61,587 bases of DNA from Paenibacillus nasutitermitis (GCF_014641075.1 NZ_BMHP01000016.1:1-61587), one strand, 5' to 3'; shown: positions 1 through 8,424, counted from the first letter of the stretch. Made by a program: numbers and translations. Notes: generated from the letters alone by a model not told the origin.

Positions 1-55
1 TGGAAGCGCAGAAATGCGTGCAGCTGACGAATACTAATCGGTCGAGGGCTTATCC
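1..55 (+). rRNA. 23S rRNA, 3' end (partial)
   Basis: The first ~55 bases match the conserved 3' terminus of bacterial 23S rRNA, including the segment reading ctgacgaatactaatcggtc just before the molecule's end. The rest of the gene lies upstream of the window. The exact 3' end is approximate. A tRNA array follows after about 80 bases, which is too little room for a 5S rRNA gene. Confidence 0.85.
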
Positions 56-134
56 TAACATATTCAACCTTCTAAACGTTTCGCAAACGTTCGTATCCAG
101 TTTTCAGGGTGTAACTTACCCGATGTATAACCGT

Positions 135-210
135 TCCCTGATAGCTCAGTTGGTAGAGCACTCGACTGTTAATCGAGTTGTCACAGGTTCGAGTCCTGTT
201 CGGGGAGCCA
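135..210 (+). tRNA. tRNA-Asn (GTT)
   Basis: Full cloverleaf: acceptor TCCCTGA pairs with TCGGGGA, the anticodon loop is CTGTTAA, the T-loop is TTCGAGT, and CCA is encoded. First tRNA after the 23S end, probably co-transcribed with the rRNA operon. Confidence 0.97.
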
Positions 211-213
211 TCT

Positions 214-304
214 GGAGAGGTGTCCGAGTGGTCGAAGGAGCACGATTGGAAATCGTGTAGGCGCTAACCGTGTCTCGAGGGTTCGAATCCCTCTCTCTCC
301 GCCA
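214..304 (+). tRNA. tRNA-Ser (GGA)
   Basis: Class II tRNA with a long variable arm. The anticodon stem-loop is centred on GGA (loop in cgattggaaatcg). Acceptor GGAGAGG pairs with the 3' side, and GCCA is encoded at the end. Confidence 0.97.
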
Positions 305-322
305 TTATCCTACTTTTAGTAA

Positions 323-397
323 GGCCCGTTGGTCAAGCGGTTAAGACACCTCCCTTTCACGGAGGTAACAGGGGTTCGATTCCCCTACGGGTCACCA
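323..397 (+). tRNA. tRNA-Glu (TTC)
   Basis: Acceptor GGCCCGT pairs with ACGGGTC, the anticodon loop is CTTTCAC, and CCA is encoded. Last tRNA before an 80-base gap that carries a possible separate promoter. Confidence 0.97.
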
Positions 398-425
398 ATT
401 TTTTTAAAAAAAATCAATTATGGAC

Positions 426-455
426 TTGCAAAAAGCACTTAATATGTTGTATAGT
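426..455 (+). promoter_or_regulatory. possible promoter of the second tRNA block
   Basis: In the only long gap of the array there is a TTGCAA (426-431) and, after 18 bases, TATAGT (450-455) preceded by TGTTG, about 20 bases before tRNA-Val. The spacing and the extended -10 context suit a sigma-A promoter. The -35 matches only 4 of 6 consensus bases, so this is a reading of the sequence rather than a known start site. Confidence 0.45.
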
Positions 456-474
456 ATTAAATGTCGTCCATTAT

Positions 475-550
475 GGAGGCTTAGCTCAGCTGGGAGAGCA
501 TCTGCCTTACAAGCAGAGGGTCGGCGGTTCGATCCCGTCAGCCTCCACCA
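475..550 (+). tRNA. tRNA-Val (TAC)
   Basis: Acceptor GGAGGCT pairs with AGCCTCC, anticodon TAC, T-loop TTCGATC, encoded CCA. Confidence 0.97.
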
Positions 551-577
551 TTAACTGCATAAGCAGATTTACAATGA

Positions 578-654
<77 letters not shown>

Positions 655-689
655 ACTTTACCTTCGGAGTCATCCGAGAACCATAATGT

Positions 690-766
690 GGAGCTGTGGT
701 GTAGTGGCCCAACATGCCTGCCTGTCACGCAGGAGACCGCGGGTTCGAATCCCGTCAGCTCCGCCA
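690..766 (+). tRNA. tRNA-Asp (GTC)
   Basis: Acceptor GGAGCTG pairs with CAGCTCC, the anticodon loop is CTGTCAC, and CCA is encoded. Confidence 0.97.
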
Positions 767-777
767 TTTAACCAAAT

Positions 778-853
<76 letters not shown>

Positions 854-876
854 TTTTTAAATGAAGAATTGAATTT

Positions 877-952
<76 letters not shown>

Positions 953-957
953 CTCAT

Positions 958-1043
958 GGAGGATTAGCGAAGTGGCTAAACGCGGCAGACTGTAAATCTG
1001 CTCTCTTACGAGTTCGGTGGTTCGAATCCATCATCCTCCACCA
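958..1043 (+). tRNA. tRNA-Tyr (GTA)
   Basis: Class II cloverleaf with a long variable arm, anticodon GTA in the loop CTGTAAA, acceptor GGAGGAT, encoded CCA. Confidence 0.97.
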
Positions 1044-1052
1044 GTTTACCTT

Positions 1053-1126
1053 AGGGGCATAGTTTAAAGGTAGAACAGCGGTCTCCAAAACCGTTAGTGT
1101 GGGTTCAATTCCTGCTGCCCCTGCCA
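1053..1126 (+). tRNA. tRNA-Trp (CCA)
   Basis: Acceptor AGGGGCA pairs with TGCCCCT, the anticodon loop is CTCCAAA, and the 3' GCCA is encoded. Confidence 0.97.
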
Positions 1127-1141
1127 AAAATTGAATACTGT

Positions 1142-1218
1142 GGCGGTCGTGGCGAAGTGGTTAACGCATCGGTTTGTGGATCCGACATTCGGGGGTTCAA
1201 TTCCCCTCGTCCGCCCCA
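1142..1218 (+). tRNA. tRNA-His (GTG)
   Basis: Anticodon GTG, with an extra 5' G (the -1 residue typical of tRNA-His) opposite C, and encoded CCA. One T-T mismatch sits at the fifth acceptor pair; the rest of the stem pairs. Confidence 0.95.
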
Positions 1219-1249
1219 TTTTTATCCTTTAAAGTGAGAAAACAAATGT

Positions 1250-1324
1250 TGGGGATTAGCCAAGCGGTAAGGCAACGGACTTTGACTCCGTCATTCTCAG
1301 GTTCGATCCCTGAATCCCCAGCCA
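1250..1324 (+). tRNA. tRNA-Gln (TTG)
   Basis: Acceptor TGGGGAT pairs with ATCCCCA, the anticodon loop is CTTTGAC, and GCCA is encoded. Confidence 0.97.
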
Positions 1325-1331
1325 TTTATAT

Positions 1332-1406
1332 GCGGAAGTGGCTCAGCGGTAGAGCATCGCCTTGCCAAGGCGAGGGTCGCGGGTTCGATTCCCGTCTTCC
1401 GCTCCA
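1332..1406 (+). tRNA. tRNA-Gly (GCC)
   Basis: Acceptor GCGGAAG pairs with CTTCCGC, the anticodon loop is TTGCCAA, and the 3' TCCA is encoded. Confidence 0.97.
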
Positions 1407-1421
1407 TTTTTTTATTTTTTT

Positions 1422-1495
1422 GGCGCCATAGCCAAGTGGTAAGGCAGAGCTCTGCAAAAGCTCTACCCCCAGTTCGAATCTGGGTGGCGCCTCCA
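1422..1495 (+). tRNA. tRNA-Cys (GCA)
   Basis: Acceptor GGCGCCA pairs with TGGCGCC, the anticodon loop is CTGCAAA, and the 3' TCCA is encoded. Confidence 0.97.
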
Positions 1496-1512
1496 CAATT
1501 TTTTTAATTGAT

Positions 1513-1589
1513 GTGCCCTTAGCTCAGCTGGATAGAGCGTTTGACTACGAATCAAAAGGTCAGGAGTTCGAATCTCTTAGGGCACGCCA
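1513..1589 (+). tRNA. tRNA-Arg (ACG)
   Basis: Acceptor GTGCCCT pairs with AGGGCAC. The anticodon is ACG, expected to be edited to ICG. GCCA is encoded. Confidence 0.97.
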
Positions 1590-1596
1590 TGACTAT

Positions 1597-1678
1597 GCCG
1601 GTGTGGCGGAATGGCAGACGCGCGCGACTCAAAATCGTGAGGGAAACCGTGGAGGTTCGAGTCCTCTCACCGGCACCA
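1597..1678 (+). tRNA. tRNA-Leu (CAA)
   Basis: Class II cloverleaf with a short variable arm, anticodon loop CTCAAAA (CAA), acceptor GCCGGTG pairing with CACCGGC, encoded CCA. It is the last tRNA of the array and appears to be an integration target: its 3' 33 bases recur at 31108-31139, and an integrase remnant lies just downstream. Confidence 0.96.
1646..1678 (+). repeat. left copy of tRNA-Leu 3'-end repeat (putative attL)
   Basis: The 33 bases at the tRNA-Leu 3' end recur, with one deleted G and one A-to-G change, at 31108-31139. The shared core of 17 identical bases runs through the T-arm, followed by ccggcacca. Tyrosine-recombinase islands commonly use exactly this part of a tRNA gene as the crossover site. 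Confidence 0.7.
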
Positions 1679-1694
1679 CAACTACGTTGATATG

Positions 1695-1727
1695 ACGCTG
1701 ACTGTACGCTATGTACAGCGGCGTTTT
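1695..1727 (+). terminator. Rho-independent terminator of the tRNA array
   Basis: A GC-rich stem (CGCTG, then CTGTAC) pairs with GTACAGCGGCG around the loop gctat and is followed by a run of six T. It closes the rRNA/tRNA transcript 17 bases after tRNA-Leu. Confidence 0.85.
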
Positions 1728-1830
1728 TTGCGTTTTAGGACGGTTACAAACGTCTGTAAATATCACGCAGATGACCGCCTAAAATCCCTGCCTCTTCGTA
1801 CGACTAAAATCGTAGAAATGGGGCGTTACC

Positions 1831-2182
1831 ATGGCACGACGCAGCAATAAACTGTCCGAATCCGAACATTCTCCGCAACTCAAACCGCTGTATGTAGTGG
1901 ACGATTTCGAATCCGCTATGCACTTGTTTCTCCGCGACTGTAAAATCCGGAATATTAGCGAGCATACCATCACGTATTATAAAAACGGAGTTGAATAAAT
2001 TCCGCAAGTTACTCGAATCCCAAGATGTACCCACCTCTCCCGATCGTATTACCACCGATATCATTTTCGGGCTGGCCAGCAGTATGGTGCTGGATACGAA
2101 TTTCCTGGATCCCAACAGCACGCTTGCGCAGATCATTATTAACACGTTTGAGAAGCGAGGAGAATGCGGCTTCTCCAGATGA
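1831..2182 (+). pseudogene. frameshifted N-terminal fragment of a tyrosine recombinase (integrase)
   Basis: The frame from the ATG at 1831 ends at a TAA at 1996. The +1-shifted frame from about 1990 continues the same protein (LNKFRKLLESQDV). Together they resemble the SAM-like core-binding domain of phage or conjugative-element integrases (segments LRDCKIRNISEHTITYYKNG and NKFRKLLESQ). The catalytic domain with the R-H-R-Y residues is absent. Similarity to integrases fades after about residue 75, and the tail to 2182 is of unknown origin. It lies 150 bases after tRNA-Leu, where the integrase of a tRNA-targeted island is normally found. The call rests on motif recognition, without a search. 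Confidence 0.65.
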
Positions 2183-2211
2183 TGCTGGTTAGGACAGTTG
2201 GAAATGAATAG

Positions 2212-2520
2212 ATTCTGGGACAATCCATTCCTCGCGGCTGGCTGGAGAATGGAAAAACAACAGAAGTGCTGAACGCGCCTTCCAAATTCGGTCCTTTAAG
2301 CTATACAATGAACTCCAATGTAGCAACGAATAAAATAACCGTTACCCTGACACCTCCTGCCAGAAATGCACCAAGTGCTATAAAAGTAAAATTGCGCCAT
2401 CCGCTTGGCAACCCAATTCAGAGTGTGACGGTAAAGGGAACGACGTATACAAACTATAGCGGAGATATGATAACGCTGTCGGGACTCACAGGACAGACTA
2501 CTATAGTAGCAAACTACTAA
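2212..2520 (+). pseudogene. C-terminal remnant of a secreted or cytosolic glycoside hydrolase
   Basis: An open frame from 2212 (after a TAG at 2209) to the TAA at 2520 reads as a beta-rich C-terminal domain with the segments NAPSKFGPLSYTM, ATNKITVTLTPPAR and ITLSGLTGQTTIVANY. Such segments are typical of the C-terminal beta domain of large Paenibacillus glycoside hydrolases. There is no Shine-Dalgarno sequence in front of it and no catalytic domain, so it is read as the 3' end of a deleted gene. The closest in-frame start would be GTG 2266 (84 codons). The family of the parent enzyme cannot be told from this piece. Confidence 0.5.
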
Positions 2521-2551
2521 AAGAAAGAAAGCTTGTCCAAAATCATGTACG

Positions 2552-2599
2552 AAGGAACCTTCAAAGCCACCAAAAAGTGGACTTGAAGGTTCCTTTTAT
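2552..2599 (+). terminator. Rho-independent terminator
   Basis: A perfect 13-bp stem (AAGGAACCTTCAA with TTGAAGGTTCCTT) followed by TTTTAT, 30 bases after the hydrolase remnant stop. It would have terminated the lost upstream gene and now isolates the next promoter. Confidence 0.85.
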
Positions 2600-2718
2600 G
2601 TAAGCGTCAAACTGAATCCACCTGTTAATAGCGAAGCCAATTTCTATTTGACGCTCACTTAAAAAAGATAATTTAGTCATATCGAATAGTTAAGGCTGCA
2701 TATAACCTGCTGGCGTGC

Positions 2719-2755
2719 ATTCCCTATACAATGGTGGTTAGCTCTAAAGTAGAAT
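2719..2755 (+). promoter_or_regulatory. promoter with a weak match to the shared operator element
   Basis: The sequence attccctatacaatgg starts at 2719, and a -10-like TAGAAT lies at 2750-2755. The first part resembles elements at 8385, 12257 and 29792, but only over about 8-10 bases. No good -35 is present, which would suit a promoter that needs an activator such as the YesN-like regulator encoded downstream. Confidence 0.35.
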
Positions 2756-2782
2756 ACATGAAACAGGAAAGGAAGATGTCTG

Positions 2783-5002
2783 ATGATTATTGGCAACAGT
2801 CAGATGACGATACGTCTGGATGAGAATAACGGTTCGATTATTTCATTAAAAAGAGGGATGACCGAACTGGCGGGTGTATCCACAAGGAGCATCCCTTTGT
2901 TTGCACTTCGCTTTCGGAATGCGGCGGGAGAGATCCTGCTGGCAAGTGCCCATGAAGCTGGACGCTTTGAAGTGATGCATAAAGAAAGCTCTGACGAAGA
3001 CACGCTAGAGCTTGTGTATGCCGAGGTGGGAGAGCTGGGTGCCACAGTGCATGTAAGCGTGCGACTGCCTTATGGTGACAATCGCAGCTACTGGCGGCTT
3101 GAGGTGGAACATCAAACGGAACTGACGCTTGAATGGATCGATTTTCCCGGCCTGGCGGTGGTGAACGGGCTTACCGGCACGAAGGGCAGAAGCAGATTGT
3201 TATGGCCTGGAAATGAAGGCGTGTTGGTTGATCAGTTGGACATTCGCGATGCGAACGATTGGATCGCTTACCAGGAGGCGGAATACCCGAGCCGAAGTAT
3301 TGCCAGCATCTATCCGAGCGCCGTGCCGACACAATTTATGGCTTATTACAACGAGCATGCCGGTTTGTACATAGGGGCGCATGATGACAGAGGGCATGTG
3401 AAGATGATTGATTATTACGGGCTGGAAAAAGATATTCGGCTGCAATTCCGGCTTTACCCCGCAGCGGAAGGGCCGGGGCTGTACCGCATGGATTACGATA
3501 TGGTGCTGGCGGTGTTTGAGGGCGACTGGCACGACGCTGCGGCGATTTATCGGTCGTGGTACCTGAGCGAATCAAGTGCGCGGCCGACTGCGCTTGCCAG
3601 TCGTCCCGATTTGCCGGAATGGTACGAAGATTCACCGGTCGTCGTGACCTACCCGGTACGCGGGACGCAAGATCTTGACAATATGGAGCCGAATGGCTAT
3701 TTCCCTTATGTGCAAGCGTTACCCTATTTGGAGCAACTGGCAAATGTGTTCGACAGCCGGGTAATGGCGTTGCTGATGCACTGGGAAGGCACTGCTCCGT
3801 GGGCGCCGCCTTATGTTTGGCCGCCATACGGCGGTGAGGAGCCGCTTGTCGAATTTGCCAACGGGCTGCACGCCAAAGGGAATTTGCTGGGGCTTTATTG
3901 CAGTGGCATCGGCTGGACCGAACAAAGTCATCTTGTGCAGTCCTATAACAAAAAAGAGCAGTTCAATAACCAGCAGCTGGCTTCCGTCATGTGCTTGTCG
4001 CCGGATGGGAAGCTGCCTTATTCGGCAATCTGCACGGGACAGCGGAGCGGCTACGATATGTGCCCCACTCAGCCATTTGTTAGCGAGACTGTATTGAACG
4101 AAACGGAGCGGATGATTGCCGGCCATTGCGATTACATTCAATACTTCGACCAGAATCACGGTGGCAACTCGTATTTCTGCTACAGCCGCGAACACGGCCA
4201 TGTTCCGGCGCCAGGACGCTGGCAGGTGGAGGCAATGAAGCATCTCATCACACGAATGAACGAAGCGTCGGAAAAGGCCGGGCGCAAGGTGATTTTCGGG
4301 TGCGAGTCGGCGGCTGCTGAACCGTTTATTGAAGGTCTGCTGTTCAATGATTTGCGTTTTAATATCAACTATACGATCGGACAGCCTGTGCCGCTCTATG
4401 CTTACGTGTATCACGAATATATCAATAATTTCATGGGGAATCAGAATCCTACGCAAGCAATTGTAGATTATGAGCATAGCCCTGAAAACTTATTGTATCG
4501 TCTGGCTTATTCCTTCCATGCCGGCGATATGCTTACTGTCGTGCTTAAGGACAAAGGGGAAATCACCTGGAGCTGGGGCACCGAATGGAACGTTACCGCT
4601 CCGAATCAAGAGGCTGTCATCACCTTTGTCAGAGCGGCAAACGCTTGGCGCAGGGGAGCGGGCAAAGCTTACCTGTTCTCCGGGCGGATGGAAAAACCAA
4701 ACGAGTTGAAAAATGTTGCCCAGCTCGACATCGTCATGTTAGACGGGCGCCGTCTGACAGTACCAAGCGTGCTGACCAGCAAGTGGAGTGCGCAGGATGG
4801 AGGCCTGGTGCAACTAGTCATCAATTACACGACAGAGATAAGTGAGACGGACGTTGTGCTGCCCGAGCTGGCAGGCGCCGTGCTGACTGTTGTGGAAGAT
4901 GCAAGAGGAGAGCGGATTAGAAAAGCCAAGGTATCTGCGGAAGGGCTGCTGCGATTGACGCTGGCTCCGTTACAAACGGTAATGATTGTTTTTCTGAAAT
5001 AA
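2783..5002 (+). CDS. DUF6259-type glycoside-hydrolase-like protein
   Basis: A 739-residue protein with no signal peptide, so probably cytoplasmic. An N-terminal beta-sandwich-like region (about residues 1-250) is followed by a TIM-barrel-like region with segments such as MALLMHWEGTAPWAPPYVWP (about 327), CDYIQYFDQNHGGNSYFCYS (about 450) and VIFGCESAAAEPFIEGL (about 500). A beta-rich C-terminal domain ends the protein. Overall it resembles uncharacterised DUF6259 proteins found in carbohydrate-use loci. The substrate is unknown. Candidate catalytic acids include the D in YFDQNHGG and the E in FGCESAAAE, by analogy only. The start at ATG 2783 has AGGAAAGGAAG eight bases upstream. It is the first intact gene of the island and precedes a YesM/YesN pair, which suggests sugar-induced expression. 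Confidence 0.7.
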   Translation: MIIGNSQMTIRLDENNGSIISLKRGMTELAGVSTRSIPLFALRFRNAAGEILLASAHEAGRFEVMHKESSDEDTLELVYAEVGELGATVHVSVRLPYGDNRSYWRLEVEHQTELTLEWIDFPGLAVVNGLTGTKGRSRLLWPGNEGVLVDQLDIRDANDWIAYQEAEYPSRSIASIYPSAVPTQFMAYYNEHAGLYIGAHDDRGHVKMIDYYGLEKDIRLQFRLYPAAEGPGLYRMDYDMVLAVFEGDWHDAAAIYRSWYLSESSARPTALASRPDLPEWYEDSPVVVTYPVRGTQDLDNMEPNGYFPYVQALPYLEQLANVFDSRVMALLMHWEGTAPWAPPYVWPPYGGEEPLVEFANGLHAKGNLLGLYCSGIGWTEQSHLVQSYNKKEQFNNQQLASVMCLSPDGKLPYSAICTGQRSGYDMCPTQPFVSETVLNETERMIAGHCDYIQYFDQNHGGNSYFCYSREHGHVPAPGRWQVEAMKHLITRMNEASEKAGRKVIFGCESAAAEPFIEGLLFNDLRFNINYTIGQPVPLYAYVYHEYINNFMGNQNPTQAIVDYEHSPENLLYRLAYSFHAGDMLTVVLKDKGEITWSWGTEWNVTAPNQEAVITFVRAANAWRRGAGKAYLFSGRMEKPNELKNVAQLDIVMLDGRRLTVPSVLTSKWSAQDGGLVQLVINYTTEISETDVVLPELAGAVLTVVEDARGERIRKAKVSAEGLLRLTLAPLQTVMIVFLK

Positions 5003-5069
5003 CGTCATCTTCTTCTCCAGGTTACTGATAATTGCTATATTGTAAGTAAAAAAGAAGGTAGGGGCATTC

Positions 5070-6782
5070 ATGGGCGTAAGGTATCAGTTTCGCACAAAAT
5101 TGCTGCTTTTGTTCCTGTCGATCATTTTGCTTACGCTTGTATCGATTGGGGTTATTCATTCCTGGAATTTGAAAAAAGAAGTGGAAAAAAGAGTGCGCGC
5201 CAGTGTCGAGCATATTATGCAGCTTCAAATCAACTCGATAGAGAGCAGCATGGTCAATACGGAGAATGCGGCTTGGCGGCTGTCCTATGACAAAAGTGTT
5301 CAGAATTATATGTCAGAGTTGGCGAATCCGCCTGCAGAGTTGTCAAGCCAGCTCGACCGCCGCATTCAATTTGAGCAGCAGCGTTCTCATATCGGTCGGT
5401 TTCGGTTGTTGGATTATAACGGAAACGGCAAGTCGTTTGGCACCAGTTTGTTCGTGCGATCCGAGGCAGATGAAATCCGTGATGCGGAAAGCATCCGGAT
5501 TATGTCGGAGATGGACGACAAGAATAATCACTGGCGCATTGCCTCCTCTAGTCATTCGATCCTAAAAGAACTGCTCTTTATCAAGCCCGTCTTTGTCGTA
5601 TCCAATTTTAAGCCGGCCGTGAATGTCGGTATATTACAGGTTGAGCTGAAGGCAGACTGGATTGTGAATAGTCTGAAGGATTTGAAAAAGCGGAATATTG
5701 GAGACCTCTATATCACCGCAGCGGACGGTCAGGTACTGCTCGCGGCGGATTCGGCTGGAATGGCGCTGACCAATGTACTTGCCAAAGGCGAGGATGACTT
5801 GGTCATGACTTCACGGTTTTCAATGACGGACTGGTATCTGGTTGCCCAGATCGATAAAACAATACTACTTGAAGGCTCACGCAAGGCGATGTGGCAATCG
5901 ATTACGGTAGTGGGCGTCATCTTTCTCTTGGCAATTGGCATCACTGTAGCATTTTCCCACAAAATTACTAGACCTATCCTGCAATTGCGCCAAGCGATGA
6001 AGCGAATGGAAAATGGAGTTTTTGATGTGACTGTGCCGGTGAATACGAAGGATGAGATTGGGTATTTAGGCGCCAGCTTTAATCGGATGACGGAGAAAAT
6101 AAACATACTTATTCTTGAAAAGTACCAGGTTGAGCTGGCTGGCAAGGAGGCGCAATGGAATGCGCTGCAGGCTCAAATCAATCCCCACTTTTTGTTCAAT
6201 ACGCTCAGTTCGATCGAAAGTTTGGTCATAAGCGGTAATGACCCCAACAAGATCAGCAAGATTATTCATTGTTTGTCGGATATGTTTCGCTATAGCATCA
6301 GCGCAGGAAAATACGGACAAATTGATGAGGAACTGGATCATATCCGAAATTATCTTTATATACAAAAAATCCGCTTTGGAGATCATTTGAGTTACGTGGT
6401 TGACATTGAGGAACAATTGGCAGGTATGCCGATGATCAAGCTGCTGCTTCAGCCTTTGGTGGAAAACGCGATCATCCATGGCATCGAGAAAAAGCAGGAC
6501 GGCGGGTATGTCAGTGTGCAAGTATTCTCGTTGTCCGAGGACGCTTATGCGATTGAAATCGAAGATAACGGGGCTGGCATGGAAGAAACGGAGCTGCAGG
6601 AGCTATTGCAGAGACTTGGCAGGGCTGAAGAAATCGAAACGGATGGGCGCAGATCGATCGGCCTTAGAAACGTCGTACAGCGGCTATCCTTACATTATGG
6701 CGGAAATGCAGATTTTCAGATGACGAGTGCAATTCAATTCGGGACAGTCATGCGTCTGACGATCCCCAAGAGGGAGGGATGA
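5070..6782 (+). CDS. YesM-type sensor histidine kinase
   Basis: 570 residues. Transmembrane helix 1 at about residues 9-30, an extracytoplasmic sensor region of ~245 residues, helix 2 at about 278-300, a HAMP domain to about 350, then the His_kinase/HATPase_c module of the LytS/YesM group. The phospho-acceptor His is about residue 373 in QINPHFLFNTLSS. The N box is LVENAIIHG, and DNGAGM is the ATP-binding G1 box. It should sense an extracellular sugar or surface signal and phosphorylate the regulator encoded next. Its stop overlaps the ATGA in front of the regulator gene, so the two are translationally coupled. ATG 5070 has the SD AAGAAGG or AGGGG upstream. The leader shares 13 identical bases with that of the lipoprotein gene at 8456. 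Confidence 0.9.
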   Translation: MGVRYQFRTKLLLLFLSIILLTLVSIGVIHSWNLKKEVEKRVRASVEHIMQLQINSIESSMVNTENAAWRLSYDKSVQNYMSELANPPAELSSQLDRRIQFEQQRSHIGRFRLLDYNGNGKSFGTSLFVRSEADEIRDAESIRIMSEMDDKNNHWRIASSSHSILKELLFIKPVFVVSNFKPAVNVGILQVELKADWIVNSLKDLKKRNIGDLYITAADGQVLLAADSAGMALTNVLAKGEDDLVMTSRFSMTDWYLVAQIDKTILLEGSRKAMWQSITVVGVIFLLAIGITVAFSHKITRPILQLRQAMKRMENGVFDVTVPVNTKDEIGYLGASFNRMTEKINILILEKYQVELAGKEAQWNALQAQINPHFLFNTLSSIESLVISGNDPNKISKIIHCLSDMFRYSISAGKYGQIDEELDHIRNYLYIQKIRFGDHLSYVVDIEEQLAGMPMIKLLLQPLVENAIIHGIEKKQDGGYVSVQVFSLSEDAYAIEIEDNGAGMEETELQELLQRLGRAEEIETDGRRSIGLRNVVQRLSLHYGGNADFQMTSAIQFGTVMRLTIPKREG

Positions 6783-6784
6783 GC

Positions 6785-8359
6785 ATGTACAAGCTGTTGC
6801 TTATAGACGATGAACAAATCATTCTGGACGGTCTCGTTCAGAAAATAGATTGGGCCGGCCTGCGTATGGAATTGGCCGCCGCCGCTACAAATGCGGTCTC
6901 TGCACTGCAATTGGTTATTGAACTGAAGCCAGATATCGTATTAACTGATATCCGCATGCCGGGCATGGACGGCATAGAACTGATCAAGCGCCTGAAGGAG
7001 CTTCAGCCCCAGCTGCTTTGTATTATTTTGAGCGGATATGGAGATTTTGATTATGCCAAGCGGGCCATCCAGTATGGTGTCGAAGCCTATTTGCTGAAGC
7101 CGATCAAGGATGCAGAGCTAAATCGGACACTGGCTGAGATGGTTGGCAAGCTGGAGAGAAAAAAGCTGGAGGAAAGTTATGTTTCGGGTCTCAGGAAAAA
7201 TTATCTGAAGCAGCAGCAAAGTATGCTTAGCTTTTCGCTGACGAGACTGATTTCCGGAAGCCCCCTTCCGGAGGATTTGGTGCAGTTGCCCGAATGGCTG
7301 CTTGCAGGGGCGGGCTACGCCGTCCTTGTCGACATGGATTCCATTGAATATCCGCATTTAGGTTTTCGCGAAGAGGAGCAATCGCTTTTTTACTATGGCA
7401 TTCTTAATATTATTGAAAACTGCCTGTCCTTGCATGGGGTTCAGAGTGTTGTGTTCAAACATGCCTTTAATCGATATGAATTTGTTGCGCTGATCGCGTC
7501 CGTGACGAGCCGTGACAACGCAACATGCTGGCAGGAGGCGATTGCGCATATCGGCCGCTATATGCGCGTCCGTGTCACGGTAGGGGTCGGAACGGCCGTC
7601 AGGCACCCTGCAGATCTCGGCCGTTCTTACACGGAAGCGAGGCAAGCCAGTCTAAATAAAGTGCTGCGCGGTGGCGGGGTTGTCTATAGGTACAAGCCGG
7701 TTTCCCACCATACCGACCGGCATGTGCTAAGTGCCGACGAGCAGAGAATGCTGGTTCATTGTCTGGAAACGCATAAAGTGAAGGCGATTGGCGATTGGCT
7801 GCTTAAAAGGCTGCGCATGCTGGCGGAAGATAGCGCCGTTCGTTACCAGGAACTACAGCAATTTATTAAGCAAATACTGGAGACACTGCAGTTGTTTCGC
7901 CAAAAAAACGGGTTTGACGCTGCCATGGAAGACCGATCAGCCATTTTGCATCGCGAATCGGATATGGAAGCTATATATGCCGAGCTGCTGCAGTTATTCG
8001 AACATTTTGCATTGCGTCCGCTGGCTGGTAGCCGATTGACAGGCGAACAAATTGTGGAGGAAGTCATCCGCTATATCGAACAGCATTACAACGAGGACAT
8101 TTCCTTGCAATGGATTTCGGCAACCTATTATATTCATGCCAACTACTTCAGTCGCATCTTCAAGGAGAAGGCGGGCGTCACGCTGTCGGAATATATTTTA
8201 CAGACACGTATGAAGCAAGCGATGCATTTGATCAAGGAAACCCCGTTGCAGGTCAAAGAAATTGCACAGTTAGTCGGTTACGAGCAGCCGGCATATTTCA
8301 GCCTTATTTTCCGCAAAACATTTGGCATCTCACCGATTCAGCTGCGCGGTGCGAAATAG
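6785..8359 (+). CDS. YesN-type response regulator with AraC DNA-binding domain
   Basis: About 524 residues. A receiver domain at the N-terminus has the acidic pocket DDE and phospho-acceptor Asp about residue 55-57 in VLTDIRMPGMDG, and a conserved K in LLKPIKD. A long linker follows. Two AraC-type helix-turn-helix motifs occupy the last ~100 residues (ISLQWISATYYIHANYFSRI and VKEIAQLVGYEQPAYFS). ATG 6779 overlaps the kinase stop, but AGGGAGGG at 6771 sits six bases before ATG 6785, so the latter is the better start. It presumably activates the adjacent ABC operon (promoter near 8419) and perhaps the other promoters that carry the same operator-like element. Confidence 0.9.
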   Translation: MYKLLLIDDEQIILDGLVQKIDWAGLRMELAAAATNAVSALQLVIELKPDIVLTDIRMPGMDGIELIKRLKELQPQLLCIILSGYGDFDYAKRAIQYGVEAYLLKPIKDAELNRTLAEMVGKLERKKLEESYVSGLRKNYLKQQQSMLSFSLTRLISGSPLPEDLVQLPEWLLAGAGYAVLVDMDSIEYPHLGFREEEQSLFYYGILNIIENCLSLHGVQSVVFKHAFNRYEFVALIASVTSRDNATCWQEAIAHIGRYMRVRVTVGVGTAVRHPADLGRSYTEARQASLNKVLRGGGVVYRYKPVSHHTDRHVLSADEQRMLVHCLETHKVKAIGDWLLKRLRMLAEDSAVRYQELQQFIKQILETLQLFRQKNGFDAAMEDRSAILHRESDMEAIYAELLQLFEHFALRPLAGSRLTGEQIVEEVIRYIEQHYNEDISLQWISATYYIHANYFSRIFKEKAGVTLSEYILQTRMKQAMHLIKETPLQVKEIAQLVGYEQPAYFSLIFRKTFGISPIQLRGAK

Positions 8360-8384
8360 TTGAATTACTGATAGCAACGCGTTA

Positions 8385-8424
8385 ATTCCCTGTATAACGC
8401 ACCCATGGTTAAGTTTCTTATACT
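8385..8424 (+). promoter_or_regulatory. promoter with shared operator element, ABC importer 1
   Basis: The sequence attccctgtataacgc (8385-8400) is followed by TATACT (8419-8424) with no recognisable -35 box. The tataacgc part is identical to the elements in front of the GH36 gene and the hydroxyacid dehydrogenase gene. In all three, the start of the TC-containing element is 31-32 bases before the -10. This arrangement fits an activator overlapping the -35 region. Confidence 0.55.

Noticed and set aside
3719..4477. Long minus-strand frame inside the DUF6259 gene
   Set aside because: It lies fully within a well-supported gene, has no SD, and reads as low-quality antisense sequence.
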